Of a stretch of DNA of 64,000 nt, positions 46,756-57,985 are shown piece by piece; the first letter of the stretch is position 1; each line of letters begins with the position of its first letter. Position numbers and translations under genes: made by a program. The stretch covers positions 33,147,001-33,211,000 of the forward strand of contig NC_057817.1 in assembly GCF_910594005.1 (NCBI RefSeq). The letters run 5' to 3'. Under the pieces are notes generated by a model. That model saw only the letters and a list, made by a program, of their open reading frames with translations, was not told the origin of the DNA and ran no database searches. This DNA is from Cervus elaphus. Its lineage: Eukaryota; Chordata; Mammalia; Artiodactyla; Cervidae.

Positions 46756-47526
46756 CAGTTCAGTTCAGTTCAGTCACTCAGTTATATCTGACTCTTTGTG
46801 ACCCCATGGACTGCAGCATGCCAGGCTTCCCTGTCCGTCACCAACACCCAGAGCTTACTCAAACTCATGTCCATTGAGTCGGTGATGCCATCCAACTGTC
46901 TAATCCTCTGTTGTCCTCTTCTCTTCCTGTCTTCAGTCTTTCCCAGCATCAGGGTCTTTTCAAAAGAGTCAGTTCTTCACATCAGGTGGTCAAAGTATTA
47001 GAGCTTCAGCTTCAGCATCAGTCCTTCCAATGAATATTCAGGACTGATTTCCTTCAGGATTGATTGGTTGGATCTCCTTGCAATCCAAGGGACTCTCAAG
47101 AGTCTTCTCCAACACCGCAGTTCAAAAGCATCAACTCTTCGGTGCTCAACTTTCTTCATAGTCCAACTCTCACATCCCTACATGACTACTGAAAAACCAT
47201 AGCCTTGACTAGACGGACCTTTGTTGGCAAAGTAATGTCTCTGTTTTTTAATATCCTGTCTTGGTTTGTCATAGCTTTTCTTCCAAGGAGCAAGTGTCTT
47301 TTAATTTCATGGCTGCAGTCACCATCTGCAGTGATTTTGGAGCCCAAGAAAATAGTCTGTCACTGTTTCTACTTTTTCCCTGTCTATATGTCATGAAGTG
47401 ATGGGACCAGATGCCATGATCTTCATTTTCTGAATGTTGAGTTTTAAGTCAGCTTTTATACTCTCCTCTTCCACTTTCATCAAGAGGCTCTTCAGTTTAT
47501 CTTCACTTTCTCCCATAAGGGTGGTA
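46756..47526 (-). mobile_element. BovB 3' fragment, minus strand
   Basis: It begins CAGTTCAGTTCAGTTCAGTC, runs through CACCAACACCCAGAGC and GGATTGATTGGTTGGATC, and reaches TCTCCCATAAGGGTGGTATA, where it is 5'-truncated. An AT-rich stretch (TATATAATATATAC type) follows. Confidence 0.93.
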
Positions 47527-48984
47527 TATATCAAATATATGTATATAATATATACAGTATGGAGTTGAAAAATACATTGTATTAATTGATACATTATATT
47601 ACATGTATATACAACATATGTGTATATATGTGTGTTCGTATGTACTGGGTTAAACAACTTTAACCAGATTTTCTTTGATAAGTTAATGTGCATCATGAAC
47701 CTCCAAGAGATGATCTTTTTATATGCAACAGTTGCCAAATTTATTTAATTATAGTGCTCTCTTTTCAAGGAAATTCCCTTGGGAAAACAGTCTAGAAAAT
47801 GATGTCCCTCACCATCCTACACTCCCCCATGTCTCAGAAATCTCACCCCTGGAATCACCAAGGGAAATGGCACATTGTGTAACAATTCATAAGGCTGGCG
47901 AGGTGGCAGCAATTATACATAGTGTTGTCTTGCTATTAAAAATAATCAAGTGCAATTAGAAATAAATAAATTTTAAAAATAAAAAAAGGAGAGACAAAAA
48001 ATATAATTGAGTGTTTAGGATTTTGATGATATTTTTTGAAATAAGACATCACTCTTTATGATGAAAATTTAAAGTCCCCAAACACTACTCACTTATTGTA
48101 TTCCTAATGGGGAGATTTCTTCTCTGTGGAAACTCTCACAGAGAAGATAGACAAAGAGGAAAGTTGGGGCTTTTCCCCCTTAATCAGCAGAACATAGAAA
48201 TGTTTCTGGAAAATGTTCTTAATAAAATATAATTTTCTCACAAAAATGTTAACTACCCAATAGAGAAAGTTCATTTTTCCGAAGCCCACATCTGATTAGT
48301 TCCTGTCCTGAAACACTTGACTTGCTATGTCAGTAGATCAGCCATTAGCAGGCTGCTGCAGGGATGGAGCAGCGGCTGAGGGGCTGGGGACAGGGGCCTG
48401 TCAGCTGCTGCATGTGGTGTTGCCCCTGTGTGCCTACCCAGAGCTCTAAGAAGGAATGTAGTCCCATCCAGAATGCTTCCAGTCACTTGAACATTGACGA
48501 AGACAAGTACGTCTGTCCTTAGCTTCGGCAAAGATGTCCAAGGCACACCAATTTGCTTTTATGTGGGACTCCACAGGATGTTAATGTCAAGTCTTCTGGA
48601 ATTCAGGTAATCCTGGAAAGAGTAGATGATTTTTTTCTTCCTTTTCTAGGAACCTTTCAACCATCTTTTATCCCCACCCTCCCGAGGGGTCCTAAACTCT
48701 CTCCATCTTTGACGTCCTCTATCCAGGCAACCCAGAGGACCCGAACTTGTCATTCAGTGAAGCTGTTACGTGCACATCCTTTCCCATGGCCAGTCATCCT
48801 TTGCCTCCTCTTCTGATCTACCTGCTTTGGTTTCTTGTTTTCCTTCTTTCCCTCCATTGAGATCTCAAAGTAAAATCTGTTTCGTTTATTATTGTTTGCA
48901 CCCTCTTTATTAGTTTTAGCATGAAATTCCCACCTATCCTCCTTAATCTCCTGCTTGCCACCTGTTTCAGTGTGGAGAAGCAGG
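47527..48984. other. No gene recognised
   Basis: AT-rich text with TATATA runs up to 47640, then mixed sequence. Frames of 73-115 codons on either strand have no recognisable domain; the 115-codon minus frame is partly BovB. Confidence 0.4.
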
Positions 48985-49340
48985 AAATGGTGATAAAATT
49001 TCCAAGGACCTTGGCATCAGATAGACCTGCGCTCTGACTCCAACTGGACCACTAAATGGATTGGACAAGTTATTTAGTCTCTCTGACATTTGGTTCCTCA
49101 TCTATACAACAGATACTTCAATATATACTTTGTAACATTTGGGAAGAAATAATTGAATGGAAAGTGCCTGATACTTAGTTAGTTAGTTAGTTAGTTCAGT
49201 CACTCAGTCGTGTCTGACTCTTTGCGACCCCATGAATCGCAGCACGCCAGGCCTCCCTGTCCGTCACAAACTCCCGGAGTTGATACTTAACTGGTACTAA
49301 ATACCCATCCTATTATTATTGTTGTTACATCAATTATTAT
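48985..49340 (+). mobile_element. MIR, split by a BovB tail insertion
   Basis: Left part: 'ccttggcatcagatagacctgcgctctgactcc', 'ggacaagttatttagtctctctgac', 'tcctcatctatacaac'. Right part after 49289: 'ctggtactaaatacccatcctattattattg'. Plus-strand MIR. Confidence 0.85.
49178..49280 (-). mobile_element. 103-bp BovB tail with 9-bp TSD
   Basis: It opens with a (TTAG)n run, TTAGTTAGTTAGTTAG, in place of the usual CAGTT repeats. GTCTGACTCTTTGCGACCCC and CAAACTCCCGGAGT follow. It is flanked by TGATACTTA at 49169-49177 and 49281-49289. Only the last 100 bases of BovB were copied. Confidence 0.95.
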
Positions 49341-49700
49341 CATTGCAGTCTACCAGTGATGACTTTCCCTGGACTTTCTCTCACCACATTACCGCATCCT
49401 CTTCCTTCTCTGTCAAGGGCACCAGGGCACTAACCCACAACCCGAATGGCTGTTTCTCTTGGCCAAGGCCATTTGATTACTAATGAAAGTATCTTTCCTT
49501 CCGACACATTTGACTCATGGGTCAGTTATCTGCCAAAAGACAATTATAACTAGACGAGCTTGGGAGACTCACATAATCAAACCACCACCCCTCCAGATCA
49601 AAGAGAAAATGCACACCGCTGGGATTGAGGATTTCAGGTGATGTGTCAGTTCTTTCAAGGGCCAGACTCTACCCCAGGTATCTCCCCAGCAACAGACTTC
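49341..49700. other. No gene recognised
   Basis: Single-copy-like; nothing is assigned. Confidence 0.35.
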
Positions 49701-50480
49701 CTGCCTTCACGTTTTTTTGCTTTTTTTTTAATTTTTGAAGGATAATTGCTTTACAGAATTTTGGTGTTTTCTGTCAAACCTCAACATGAATCAGCCATAG
49801 GTATACATATATCTCCTCCCTTTTGAACCCCCCCACCATCTCCCTCACCGTCCCACCCCTCCAGGTGGATACAGAGCCCCTATTTGAGTTTCCTGAGCCA
49901 CACAGCAAATTCCCATTGGCTATCTATTTTACATATGGTAATGCAAGTTCCCTGTACTCTTTCCATACATCTCACCCACTCCTCCCCTCTCCCCATGTCC
50001 ATAAGTCTACTGTCTATGTCTGTTTCTCTATTGCTGTCCTATAAATAAATTCTTCAGAACCATTTTCCTAGATTCCATATATGTGCATTAGAATATGATA
50101 TTTATCTTTCTCTTTCTGACTCACTTCACTCTGCATAATAGAGTCTAGGTTCATCCACCTCATCAGAACTGACTCAAATGCATTCCTTTTTATGGCTGAG
50201 TAATATTCCATTGTGTATATGTACCATAGTTTCTTATCCATTCATCTTTTGATGGACATCTACGTTGCTTCCATGTTCTAGCTACTGTAAATAGTGTTGC
50301 AATGAACAATGGGATACATGAGTCTTTTTCAATTTTGGTTTCCTCAGGGTATATGCCTAGGAGTGGGATTTCTGGGTCATATGGTGGTTTTATTCCTAGT
50401 TTTTTAAGGAATCTCCATATCTTCTTCCATAGTGGCTGTATCAATTTACATTCCCACCAACAATGCGAGAGTGGTCCCTT

Positions 50481-50987
50481 TTAACCATACCCTCTCCAGC
50501 ATTGATTGTTTGTAGACTTTTTGATGATGGCCATTTTGACTGGTGTGAGGTGATATCTCATTGTGGTTTTGATTTGCATTTCTCTAATAATGAGCAATGT
50601 TGAGTATCTTTTCATGTGTTTGTTAGCCATCTGTATGTCTTCTTTGGAGAAATGTCTGTTTAGGTCTTTTCCCCACTTTTTGATTGGGTTGTTTGTTTTC
50701 CTGGTATTGAGTTGTATGAGCTGCTTGTACATTTTGGAAATTAATCCTTTGTCAGTTGTTTCATTTGCTATTATTTTCTCCCATGCCAAGGGTTGTCCTT
50801 TCACCTTGCTTATAGTTTCCTTTGCTGTGCAAAAGATTTTAAGTTTAATCAGATTCCACTTGTTTACTTTTATTTTTATTTCCATTACTCTAGGAGGTGA
50901 GTCATAGAGGATCTTGCTTTGATTTATGTCATTGAGTGTTCTGCCTATGTTTTCCTCTAAGAGTTTTATAGTTTTTGGTCTTAACAT
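50481..50987 (-). pseudogene. L1 ORF2 C-terminal segment
   Basis: 168 open codons from the post-reverse-transcriptase part of ORF2: residues such as LLEENIGRTLNDINQSKILYD near the start, then a KGQPLAWEKIIANETTDKGLISKMYKQL run. Frameshifts at both ends separate it from the rest of ORF2. Confidence 0.88.
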
Positions 50988-51128
50988 TTAGGTTTGTAGT
51001 CCATTTTGAGTTTATCTTTGTGTGTGGTGTTAGAAAGTATTCTAATTTCATGTTGTCTTTGATTTCTTTCATCAGTGTCTTATAATTTTCTGTGTACAGT
51101 TCTTTTGTCTACTTAGGTAAGTTTATTC

Positions 51129-51659
51129 CTAGATACTTAATTCGTTTTGTTCCAATGGTGAATCGGATTGATTCCTTAATTTCTCTTTCTGATTTTTCAT
51201 TTTAGTATATAGAAATGCAAGTGATTTCTGTGTATTGATTTGGTATCCTGCAACTTTGCTAAATTCACTGATTAGCTCAAGTAATTTTCTGATACTATCT
51301 TTAGTGTTCTCTATGTACAATGTTATGTCATCTGCAAATAGTGAGAGCTTTACTTCTTCTTTTCCAGTCTGAATTCCTTCTAGTTCTTTTTCTTCTCTGA
51401 TTACTGTAGCTAGGACTTCTTGTTTTTCTTGTTTCTTGAGGTAGGATTGTATTGCTATAAACTTCCCTCTTAGAACTGCTTTTGCTGCATCCCATAGGTT
51501 TTGAGTTGTTGTGTTTTCATTGTCATTTGTTTCTAGAAATTTTTTGATTTCCCTTTTGATTTCTTCAGTTATTAGAAATGTGTTGTTTAATCTCCATGTG
51601 TTTGTGTTTATTATAGTTTTTTTTTCTTGTGATTGATATCTAGTCTCATAGTGTTGCAC
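51129..51659 (-). pseudogene. L1 ORF2 piece with in-frame deletion of the RT N-terminal half
   Basis: 176 open codons. The first part is the end of the endonuclease and linker (WRLNNTFLITEEIKREIKKF, FIAIQSYLKKQEK). It passes without a break into the catalytic part (LSLFADDITLYIENTKDS, with the FADD box intact). In a normal ORF2 several hundred residues lie between these parts. The junction at about 51420-51437 lies in repeated CAAGAA-type text, which suggests microhomology. Confidence 0.9.
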
Positions 51660-52320
51660 TCAGAGAAGATGCTTGATACCATTTCAACTTTCTTAAATTT
51701 ACTGAGGTTTGATTTGTGACCCAAGATGTGGTCTATCCTGGAGAATGTTCCATGTGCACTTGAGAAGAAGGTGTATTCTTCTGCATTGGGATGGAATGTC
51801 TTGAAGATATCAATGAGATCCATCTCATCTAATGTATCATTTAAGACTTGTGCTTCCTTATTAATTTTCTGTTTTGATGATCTGTCCATTGGTGTGAGGG
51901 GGTGTTAAAGTCTCCTACTATTATTGTGTTACTGTCAGTGTCTCCTTTTATGTCTGTTAGTGTTTGTCTTATGTATTGAGGTGCTCCTATGTTGGGTGCA
52001 TAGATATTTACAATTGTCATGTTTTCCTCTTGGATCGATCCCTTGATCATTATGTAGTGTCCTTCCTTATCTCTTGTAATATTCTTTATTTTAAGGTCTA
52101 TTTTGTCTGATATGAGGATTGCTACTCCAGCTTTCTTTTGCTTCCCATTTTCATGGAATATAGTTTTCCATCCTCTCACTTTCAGTCTATATGTGTCTTT
52201 AGGTCTAAAGTGGGTTTCTTATAGACAGCATATATATGGGTCTTGCTTTTGTATCCATTCAGCCAGTCTGTGTTTTTTGGTTGGAACATTTAATCCATTT
52301 ACCTTTAAAGTAATTATTGA
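51611..52320 (-). pseudogene. L1 ORF2 endonuclease segment, frameshifted
   Basis: Two overlapping frames cover the AP-endonuclease-like domain: GWKTIFHENGKQKKAGVAIL and IIVGDFNTP in the upstream one (51841-52179), and MDRSSKQKINKEAQVLNDTL with SRIDHILGHKSNLSKFKKVE in the downstream one (51611-51889). One shift near 51890 separates them. The first residues of the domain are poorly preserved. Confidence 0.88.
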
Positions 52321-52345
52321 TATATATGCTCCTATTACCATTTTC

Positions 52346-53090
52346 TTAATTGTTTGGGGTTGATTTTGTAGATCTTTTTTCTTCTCTTGTATTTCTTGAC
52401 TGTATAAGTCCCTTTAACATTTGTTGTAAGGCTGGTTTGATGGTACTGAATTCTCTTAACTTTTGCTTGTCTGTAAAGCTTTTGATTTCTCCATCAATTT
52501 TGAATGAAATCCTCGCCAGGTATAGTAATCTTGGTTGTAAATTTTTCCCTTTCAGTACTTTAAATATATCCTGCCATTGCCTTCTGGCCTGCAGAGTTTC
52601 TGCTGAAAGATCAGCTGTTAAACACATGGGGTTTCCTTGTATGTTATTTGTTGCTTCTCCCTTGCTGCTTTTAATATTCTTTTTTTGTGTTTAGTCTTTG
52701 TTAGTTCAATTAGTATGTGTTTTGGCATGTTTTTCCTTGGGTGTATCCTGTATGGGACTCTTTGTGCCTCTTGGACTTGATTGACTATTTCCTTTCCCAT
52801 GTTGGGAAAATTCTCAACTATAATCTCTTCAAAAATTTTCTCATACCCTTTCTTTTTCTCTTCTTCTTCTGGAGCCCCTATAACTAGAATGTTGGTGCAT
52901 TTGATATTGTCCCAGAGGTCTCTGATACTATCCTCAGTTCTTTTCATTCTTTTTACTTTGTTCTGCTCTTCGGAAGTTATTTCCACCATTTTATCTTCCA
53001 ACTCACTGATTCATTCTTCTGCTTCAGATATTCTGCTATTGATTCCTTCTAGTGTAATTTTTAATTTCAGTAATTGTGCTGCCTTCATGT
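52346..53090 (-). pseudogene. L1 ORF1 (RNA-binding chaperone), 5'-truncated and frameshifted
   Basis: The upstream frame (52618-53001) holds the end of the coiled coil and the RRM-like core (NIKCTNILVIGAPEEEE, FPNMGKEIVNQVQEAQRVPY). The downstream frame (52346-52627) holds the C-terminal domain (ADLSAETLQARRQWQDIFKV, LREFSTIKPALQQMLKGLI). A shift near 52620 separates them. The N-terminal part of ORF1 and the 5' UTR are missing at 53090. Confidence 0.9.
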
Positions 53091-53093
53091 TTT

Positions 53094-54308
53094 AACTGTA
53101 GATACGGGCTCTAGACCATCCCTCCATAAGGAGAAAGTGGAGAACGCCTGTCTGACCCAGGATTTGCTAAATTGAGGAAGCTCATGGCTGCTCATTGGCT
53201 GCCCTGGTCCGGATCTCCAGAGGACTCAGTGCCCTGGATGAAGGTCACACAGCTGCGGCCTGCAGTGAGTGCTCCTTAGACCAACACCACCTCCTTTGCC
53301 AGGAGAGAGATGAAAACTAGGTCCCTGGGGCTCTGGGCCAGAGGAATTAGAAAGCCTTCTCTTTGTGGAGTTAGCCATTTCCCTGAGCCCAAAGGATCTC
53401 CCCATCCTGCTTCCCTCCACCTCCCTGAGAAGTCTCAGCCTCTCAACAAGCTGAGCCCGTTCTGTGCCAGCCAACCTTGCCTCTTCCCACTCCACCCCAA
53501 GTCTCACATGCTCTTCCCTCTGTGTAGAAAAATCCAGCCCTATCCTTCCCATTTGACCTACTGCCCCTCAAGGCACAACAGAGAGAGCTTTCTTCCCTCA
53601 GCAACTACCTTCACACACATTTGAGGAGAGAGGAGACAGGACCCCCAGTTCTCAAATCTTTGTTATTAGGACTCCATGGGCAAAACTGCTAGTAGGACAG
53701 CTGTCAACTGTCAGACTGTATTAGTTATTGCTACCCTTTTCTGGAAACCCTGCTCTCCCCACTGGCCTGAAAGAGGCAACTCTAATCTCCCAAATGACCC
53801 TCACTGCACTGGCTGCAGCTGATTGGATCACAGATAAACTGTTGACTGAAAGGGAACGGATCCATTGGCTGGGGGCTGACCTGTGATTCACGTGATCTGG
53901 CTCAACCAATCATATTTCTCACCCAAACTGTGTATCAAGGGACACACAAACATGTTCCTATCCATGGTGGCCTGGAAGGCCTGTAGAGTCACATAAGAGA
54001 TGAGTAGGTTACAGACAGAGCAGAGCTGGAAAGGCCATGGGGAAACTGATATGGAAAAATACCCCACAGGAGGCTTCTAACTCCCAGCAATGCCTGTAAA
54101 CTTGACTCATTCCTTCATCTTTGTTCTGTGGGCTTCTCCTCTAATCTTTCATTCAAGCCCCCCTGACTGCAGCTAGCTAGAACAAGGTTTTGTTCCAAAA
54201 GAGTCTTAACAGGAAGAGCTTCCCCCAAACAGATGTCTGGACACATCTGCCAGACACACTGCATTGTAGTTTGAGGCTCCTGTTAGTTTGCTTGTGATCA
54301 TAAATGTT
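53094..54308. other. Single-copy-like, GC-richer block with several CCAAT boxes
   Basis: The 104- and 108-codon frames at 53226-53624 overlap on opposite strands, and neither has a recognisable domain. Inverted or direct CCAAT boxes (ATTGG/CCAAT) lie near 53197, 53822, 53863 and 53905. No TATA box or CpG cluster was seen beside them, so a promoter is not called. Confidence 0.4.
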
Positions 54309-54513
54309 ATTGTTCAGTCACTCAATCGTGTCTGACTCTTTGAGATCTCACGGACTGCAGCATGCTAGGCTTCCCTGTCCATAACCATCTCCCTAAGTTT
54401 GCTCAAACTCATGTCCATAGAGTTTGTGATGCCATCCAACCATCTCATCCCCTGTCACCTCCTTCTCCTCTTGCCCTCAATCTTTCCCAACATCGGGGTC
54501 TTTTCCAATAAGC
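54309..54513 (-). mobile_element. BovB 3' tail fragment
   Basis: TTGTTCAGTCACTCAATCGTG, CCATCTCCCTAAGTTTGC and TTTCCCAACATCGGGGTC mark the last 205 bases of BovB. Confidence 0.93.
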
Positions 54514-54514
54514 A

Positions 54515-54790
54515 TGGCTATCACTTATTGAACACTTTATTTTATGCCAGGCAGGATGCAAAGAAGAGATAGAAGGCAGAGTACTAACTCTACTAATGAG
54601 ATAGTAGCACACACATTATCTCATTTCATCTCATATGTATTGAGATGGGATGTATTAACACTATCAATATCCCTATTTTACATGTGAGAAAACTGAGACT
54701 TAGGTTGAATGAAATTGCCCAAGGCCATTCACTTACAAATGGCAGACCCAGCATCTAAGCCTAATTGGTGTGATTCCAAGTCTGTACCCC
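54515..54790 (-). mobile_element. MIR, minus strand
   Basis: 'atcacttattgaacactttattttatgccaggcagg', 'ccctattttacatgtgagaaaactgagac', 'ggcagacccagcatctaagcc': a long inverted MIR. Confidence 0.88.
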
Positions 54791-56312
54791 TATCCATCCC
54801 CAGGATGGTGTCTCCTACATCATCAGTAAGGCAGGATGAAGCCACATCACTGCTCCCTGCAGGCATGTGGTTACAGGCCTCCAGAGGTTCTCCTGGGAGT
54901 GGCCACATCCCAGTGCTGCAAACCAACAGCAATGCCCAGGTGGAACTGAGAATTATGGAAACAGATACTGCTGACATTCCTGGTGTCCTGTGGGTAGGGT
55001 TCAAAGCGCACCCAACACATACAAGCCCCAGTACTGCTCACTGCAGGCTTCTGAAAGGAATTGTGGAAGCAGAAGCATGTTAGGAAAGTCAGTGAAGCCT
55101 GCAGAATTATTTATAACACTGAAGACCTTTTAAGGGACAGTTTCCAAATATATTGATAAGCTGATTTGATTTTTTAAAAAATCCTCCTCCAATCTACCCC
55201 TCGTTAACCCTAAACATCATTTCATTTTAACAACCTCTATTCTTCATTTTAAGTCAACTATACTTCAATAAAAAAATAAAATAAAAATTAACAGTCTCTA
55301 ACATAAATTCCTGGGGATGATTCTCTTTGTGAGGCTTCTGTTTCATTGACATACAATCCATGAAACTGTCCATTTATATGGGAAGAGATAAAAACAAATG
55401 TAGGATAACACATTAATGAAGTATAGATAGTAGCATAATATTAGTGCGATGTTTAAGCCCCAGTTCTGATCAACCACTCCTGATTGTTCCTCCAGAGTCT
55501 CTTCCATGGTATGGTGTTAAGAATGTTTTATTCAAAGGCACATTTATTTTTCAGGGCAGATAAGTGACTGATATTGGGGATCAGTGCATATAAGAACACT
55601 CCAAAGGCAAGAATGGAATGATAAAGGCAGATAGTAATTAAATGTGCCCTAGAAGTTGTTGGGTTTTTTTTTAACTAGAACTGTAATTACAGGGCTACTA
55701 ACGATGCTAAGGATATAGTTAATGTTTCGTCAGCACTTTTATTGTAACACTTAGTGAGATTAGTCATTTGAGTTGTTCCCTTTTTATGCCAAAAATGGAA
55801 GACAGCTGTTTGTGCTCTAAAAACTATTTTTTAAAGGATAGTTCTCTCTGTTTATCAAGTTTATTTTGCCACCAGGGAAACATCTCTTAAAGCTTTTGCA
55901 CTGTCAAAATGAAGTGAGTAGGAATGATTGCTTTAGTTGTTACTCTTGCATAATGACAGGAAGCTTAAACATGTAGGAAAGCCTCACAGGGAAGATGCAG
56001 AATGTCTGGGTGCACAAATATTACAACTTCCATCTCTTCCTGTAAAGAGGGATTCCTGATGTCACTGATCATTCCCCAAGTTTATTCTCTGAGCAGCAGT
56101 TACTACAGAAGTTTTTAGAGGCAGTTCTGTAAAGGCAGATAAGCTAAATCACAATCAGACTGCCCTCCATGGATATAAAGCCAGCTTCTTTTCTTGAGGC
56201 AGTGCCTCTCAGTGAATCAAATCTAAATCCAGGAGTTGTGACTGGCCCAGAAGATCCCATCTCCCAGAGTATAATAAACCTCAAGAATTCATTTCCACCA
56301 GTTTATTAGGTG
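54791..56312. other. Single-copy-like block; possible conserved non-coding DNA
   Basis: An L1-like 3' tail (about 55245-55290, 'aactatacttcaataaaaaaataaaataaaa') is the only repeat seen. The stretch 55300-56300 is free of recognisable repeats and has long AT-rich, motif-like text. Frames of 91-124 codons at 54709-55083 overlap each other and the MIR, so they are not called. Confidence 0.4.
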
Positions 56313-56540
56313 GGGGCTTATCCAATGGCTCAGCAGTAAAGAATCCACCTGCAATGTAGGAGACTCAGGAGACGTGGGTTTGATCCCTGGGTGGGGAAGA
56401 TCCCCTGAAGGAAGGAATGGAAACCCACTCCAGTATTCTTGCCTGGAAAATCCCATGGACAGAGGATCCTAGTGAGCTACAGTCCATAGGACACTCTTTG
56501 CATGTCGCAAAGAGTCAGACACGACTGAGCATGCATATTA
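56313..56540 (+). mobile_element. Bov-tA SINE
   Basis: Head GGGGCTTATCCAATGGCTC, AATCCACCTGCAATGTAGG, core (AAGATCCCCTGAAGGAAGG) and tail GTCAGACACGACTGAGC. A small internal duplication (CTCTTTGCATGTCGCAAAGAG) creates a short hairpin before the tail. Confidence 0.93.
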
Positions 56541-56945
56541 AATTAGATTAGTATGTTAAATATCTGTAGCTTACAACACACCAAAAAAATGGAAGTTTAA
56601 TTAAATTTTAAACAAAGCCCATGTTTATCATTTGTTTTTAATTCCAACTTGTCAAATTTCTCTAAGAAAGGTAAGATTTACCTCTCTTTGAGTGGTTTGA
56701 AAACTATCATTCTTTTTTGTTCCAAATGCACCCAATTTATTAATATTTTGTTACCCAATTCAATCAATGATCTAATAAGAAACTTCAGGTGCTGCTTGCA
56801 GAAGAGGTTAAAAAATCCATTAAATGACACTGACTCTTTTTTTTTTTTTACATGATTGTTTTCACCCTGTATTACTTTGGGAAGTTTGGTTGTTGTCCTA
56901 AGGCTCTAACTCTTCATGAGGTTATAATCTAGTTAGTAACAAAGA
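56541..56945. other. No gene recognised
   Basis: AT-rich, with a T-run near 56838-56849. Confidence 0.35.
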
Positions 56946-57092
56946 ATGAGATGGTTGGATGGCATCATCAACTCAATGGACATGAGTGTGAGCAAGCTCC
57001 GGGAGATGGTGAAAGACAGGGAACCCTGGCATGCTGCAGTCCGTGGGGTCACAAAGAGTCAGACACAACTGAGCGACTGAACAGCAAAAACA
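56946..57092 (+). mobile_element. BovB 3' tail fragment, plus strand
   Basis: GAATGAGATGGTTGGATGGC through GACATGAGTGTGAGCAAGC to the tail GCGACTGAACAGCAAAAAC. About 145 bases. CTAGTTAG (about 56930) and CTAGTTAA (about 57094) may be the TSD. Confidence 0.92.
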
Positions 57093-57894
57093 ACTAGTTA
57101 ATGAGAAGACCTCAAGACAGAAAACAATTAAATGACCACCACGAATCAGCATACTGAAAGATGCAGTTCAGATCCCTCTCTTCCAGACAGCATTCCCTAC
57201 CCAGCTGTGAGGACCATGGCAAGCTGACAGCCTCCAGCTGGAAACTCCTTCAGCTTTTAGCCAAGGTCACACTCTTCTCAGGAGGTCCCCAGACGATAAC
57301 TGAGCAAGGCGGGAGTACAGGGCCTGACCATTTCCACACAGTGAATTTTCCTCTCACAGCCATCTCTGCTCTAGAACTCTCCATGGAGCTGGCAGGGATT
57401 CTGTCAGGTCTGCACGAGACTTGAGCCCCACCTTCCCCCGGTTTGCTGGCCCCTTCTTTTCCTCTCACAGTGGCTGCTCCTCAATAATCCTTTTGCAATC
57501 CTCACTGTGCCTCAGAGTCTGCTTTCTGGAGATCCTAACCCTCAGTAGTGTCAAAATATTAAGAGAAATCAAGAAGCAGGTAGAACCAAAACCCTGTGTG
57601 TGCCTTCAGGGAAGTGGGAAGTGAGAGGTGATGGAAAGGGTGTTTAAGCCCCCAAGGGAATTGTGATGGCTAATGAGTTTTGGGTTCCACTGCTTGAAGT
57701 GATACCTGCTCTTGAAAAGCTGGAGAGATCAGGGACCAGTAAAAGGAGAGATTTGCGCAGACCAATCAAGTGTAGGTCAAAGAGAAGGGCCCCAGGAAGA
57801 GACCATCATCCATCCATTGTCCCTCCATCGTCCCTCCTCTGAGGAAAACCTTGCAGGAATGCAGTGGAGGAAAGTGTGTATCCTGCATTCTGTA
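57093..57894. other. No gene recognised; GC-richer
   Basis: Overlapping frames of 67-87 codons on both strands show no domain. Text near 57500-57545 ('ctcagagtctgctttctggagatcctaaccctc') resembles the end of an ancient mammalian repeat that I cannot name. Confidence 0.35.
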
Positions 57895-57985
57895 AAGCTC
57901 AACTTGAATCCTTGTTCCCTCTTTGATGACCTGTGTGACCCTGGACAGGTCACTTCATCTGGAATCTCCTTGGACCTTTCTTGTT
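57895..57985 (+). mobile_element. MIR fragment
   Basis: 'gatgacctgtgtgaccctggacaggtcacttcatctggaat' is the MIR core. The 128-codon frame that ends at 58098 runs through it and is therefore incidental. Confidence 0.75.

Larger units (their letters stand above)
49716..53090 (-). mobile_element. Young bovine-type L1, internally deleted and 5'-truncated
   Basis: On the plus strand, the inverted poly(A) (T-run at about 49720) and a bovine-type 3' UTR ('gaattttggtgttttctgtcaaacctc', 'gaatcagccataggtatac') come first. ORF2 C-terminal sequence, a deletion junction near 51425, the endonuclease (51611-52320) and ORF1 (52346-53090) follow. Flanks CTGCCTTCACGTTTT (49701-49715) and CTGCCTTCATGTTTT (53079-53093) are a candidate TSD with one mismatch, although part of the right copy could be ORF1. 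Low divergence and long surviving frames indicate a young insertion. Confidence 0.92.

Noticed and set aside
49178..49195. (TTAG)n run considered as an independent microsatellite or telomere-like repeat
   Set aside because: It lies at the exact end of a BovB tail within its TSD, so it is the element's own terminal repeat.
53226..53624. Opposed frames of 104-108 codons with CCAAT boxes nearby, considered as a gene start
   Set aside because: The frames lie opposite each other, show no domain, and no TATA box, CpG cluster or splice pattern supports a promoter or exon.
54709..55083. A 124-codon frame
   Set aside because: It starts inside a MIR, is opposed by a 91-codon frame on the other strand, and has no recognised motif.
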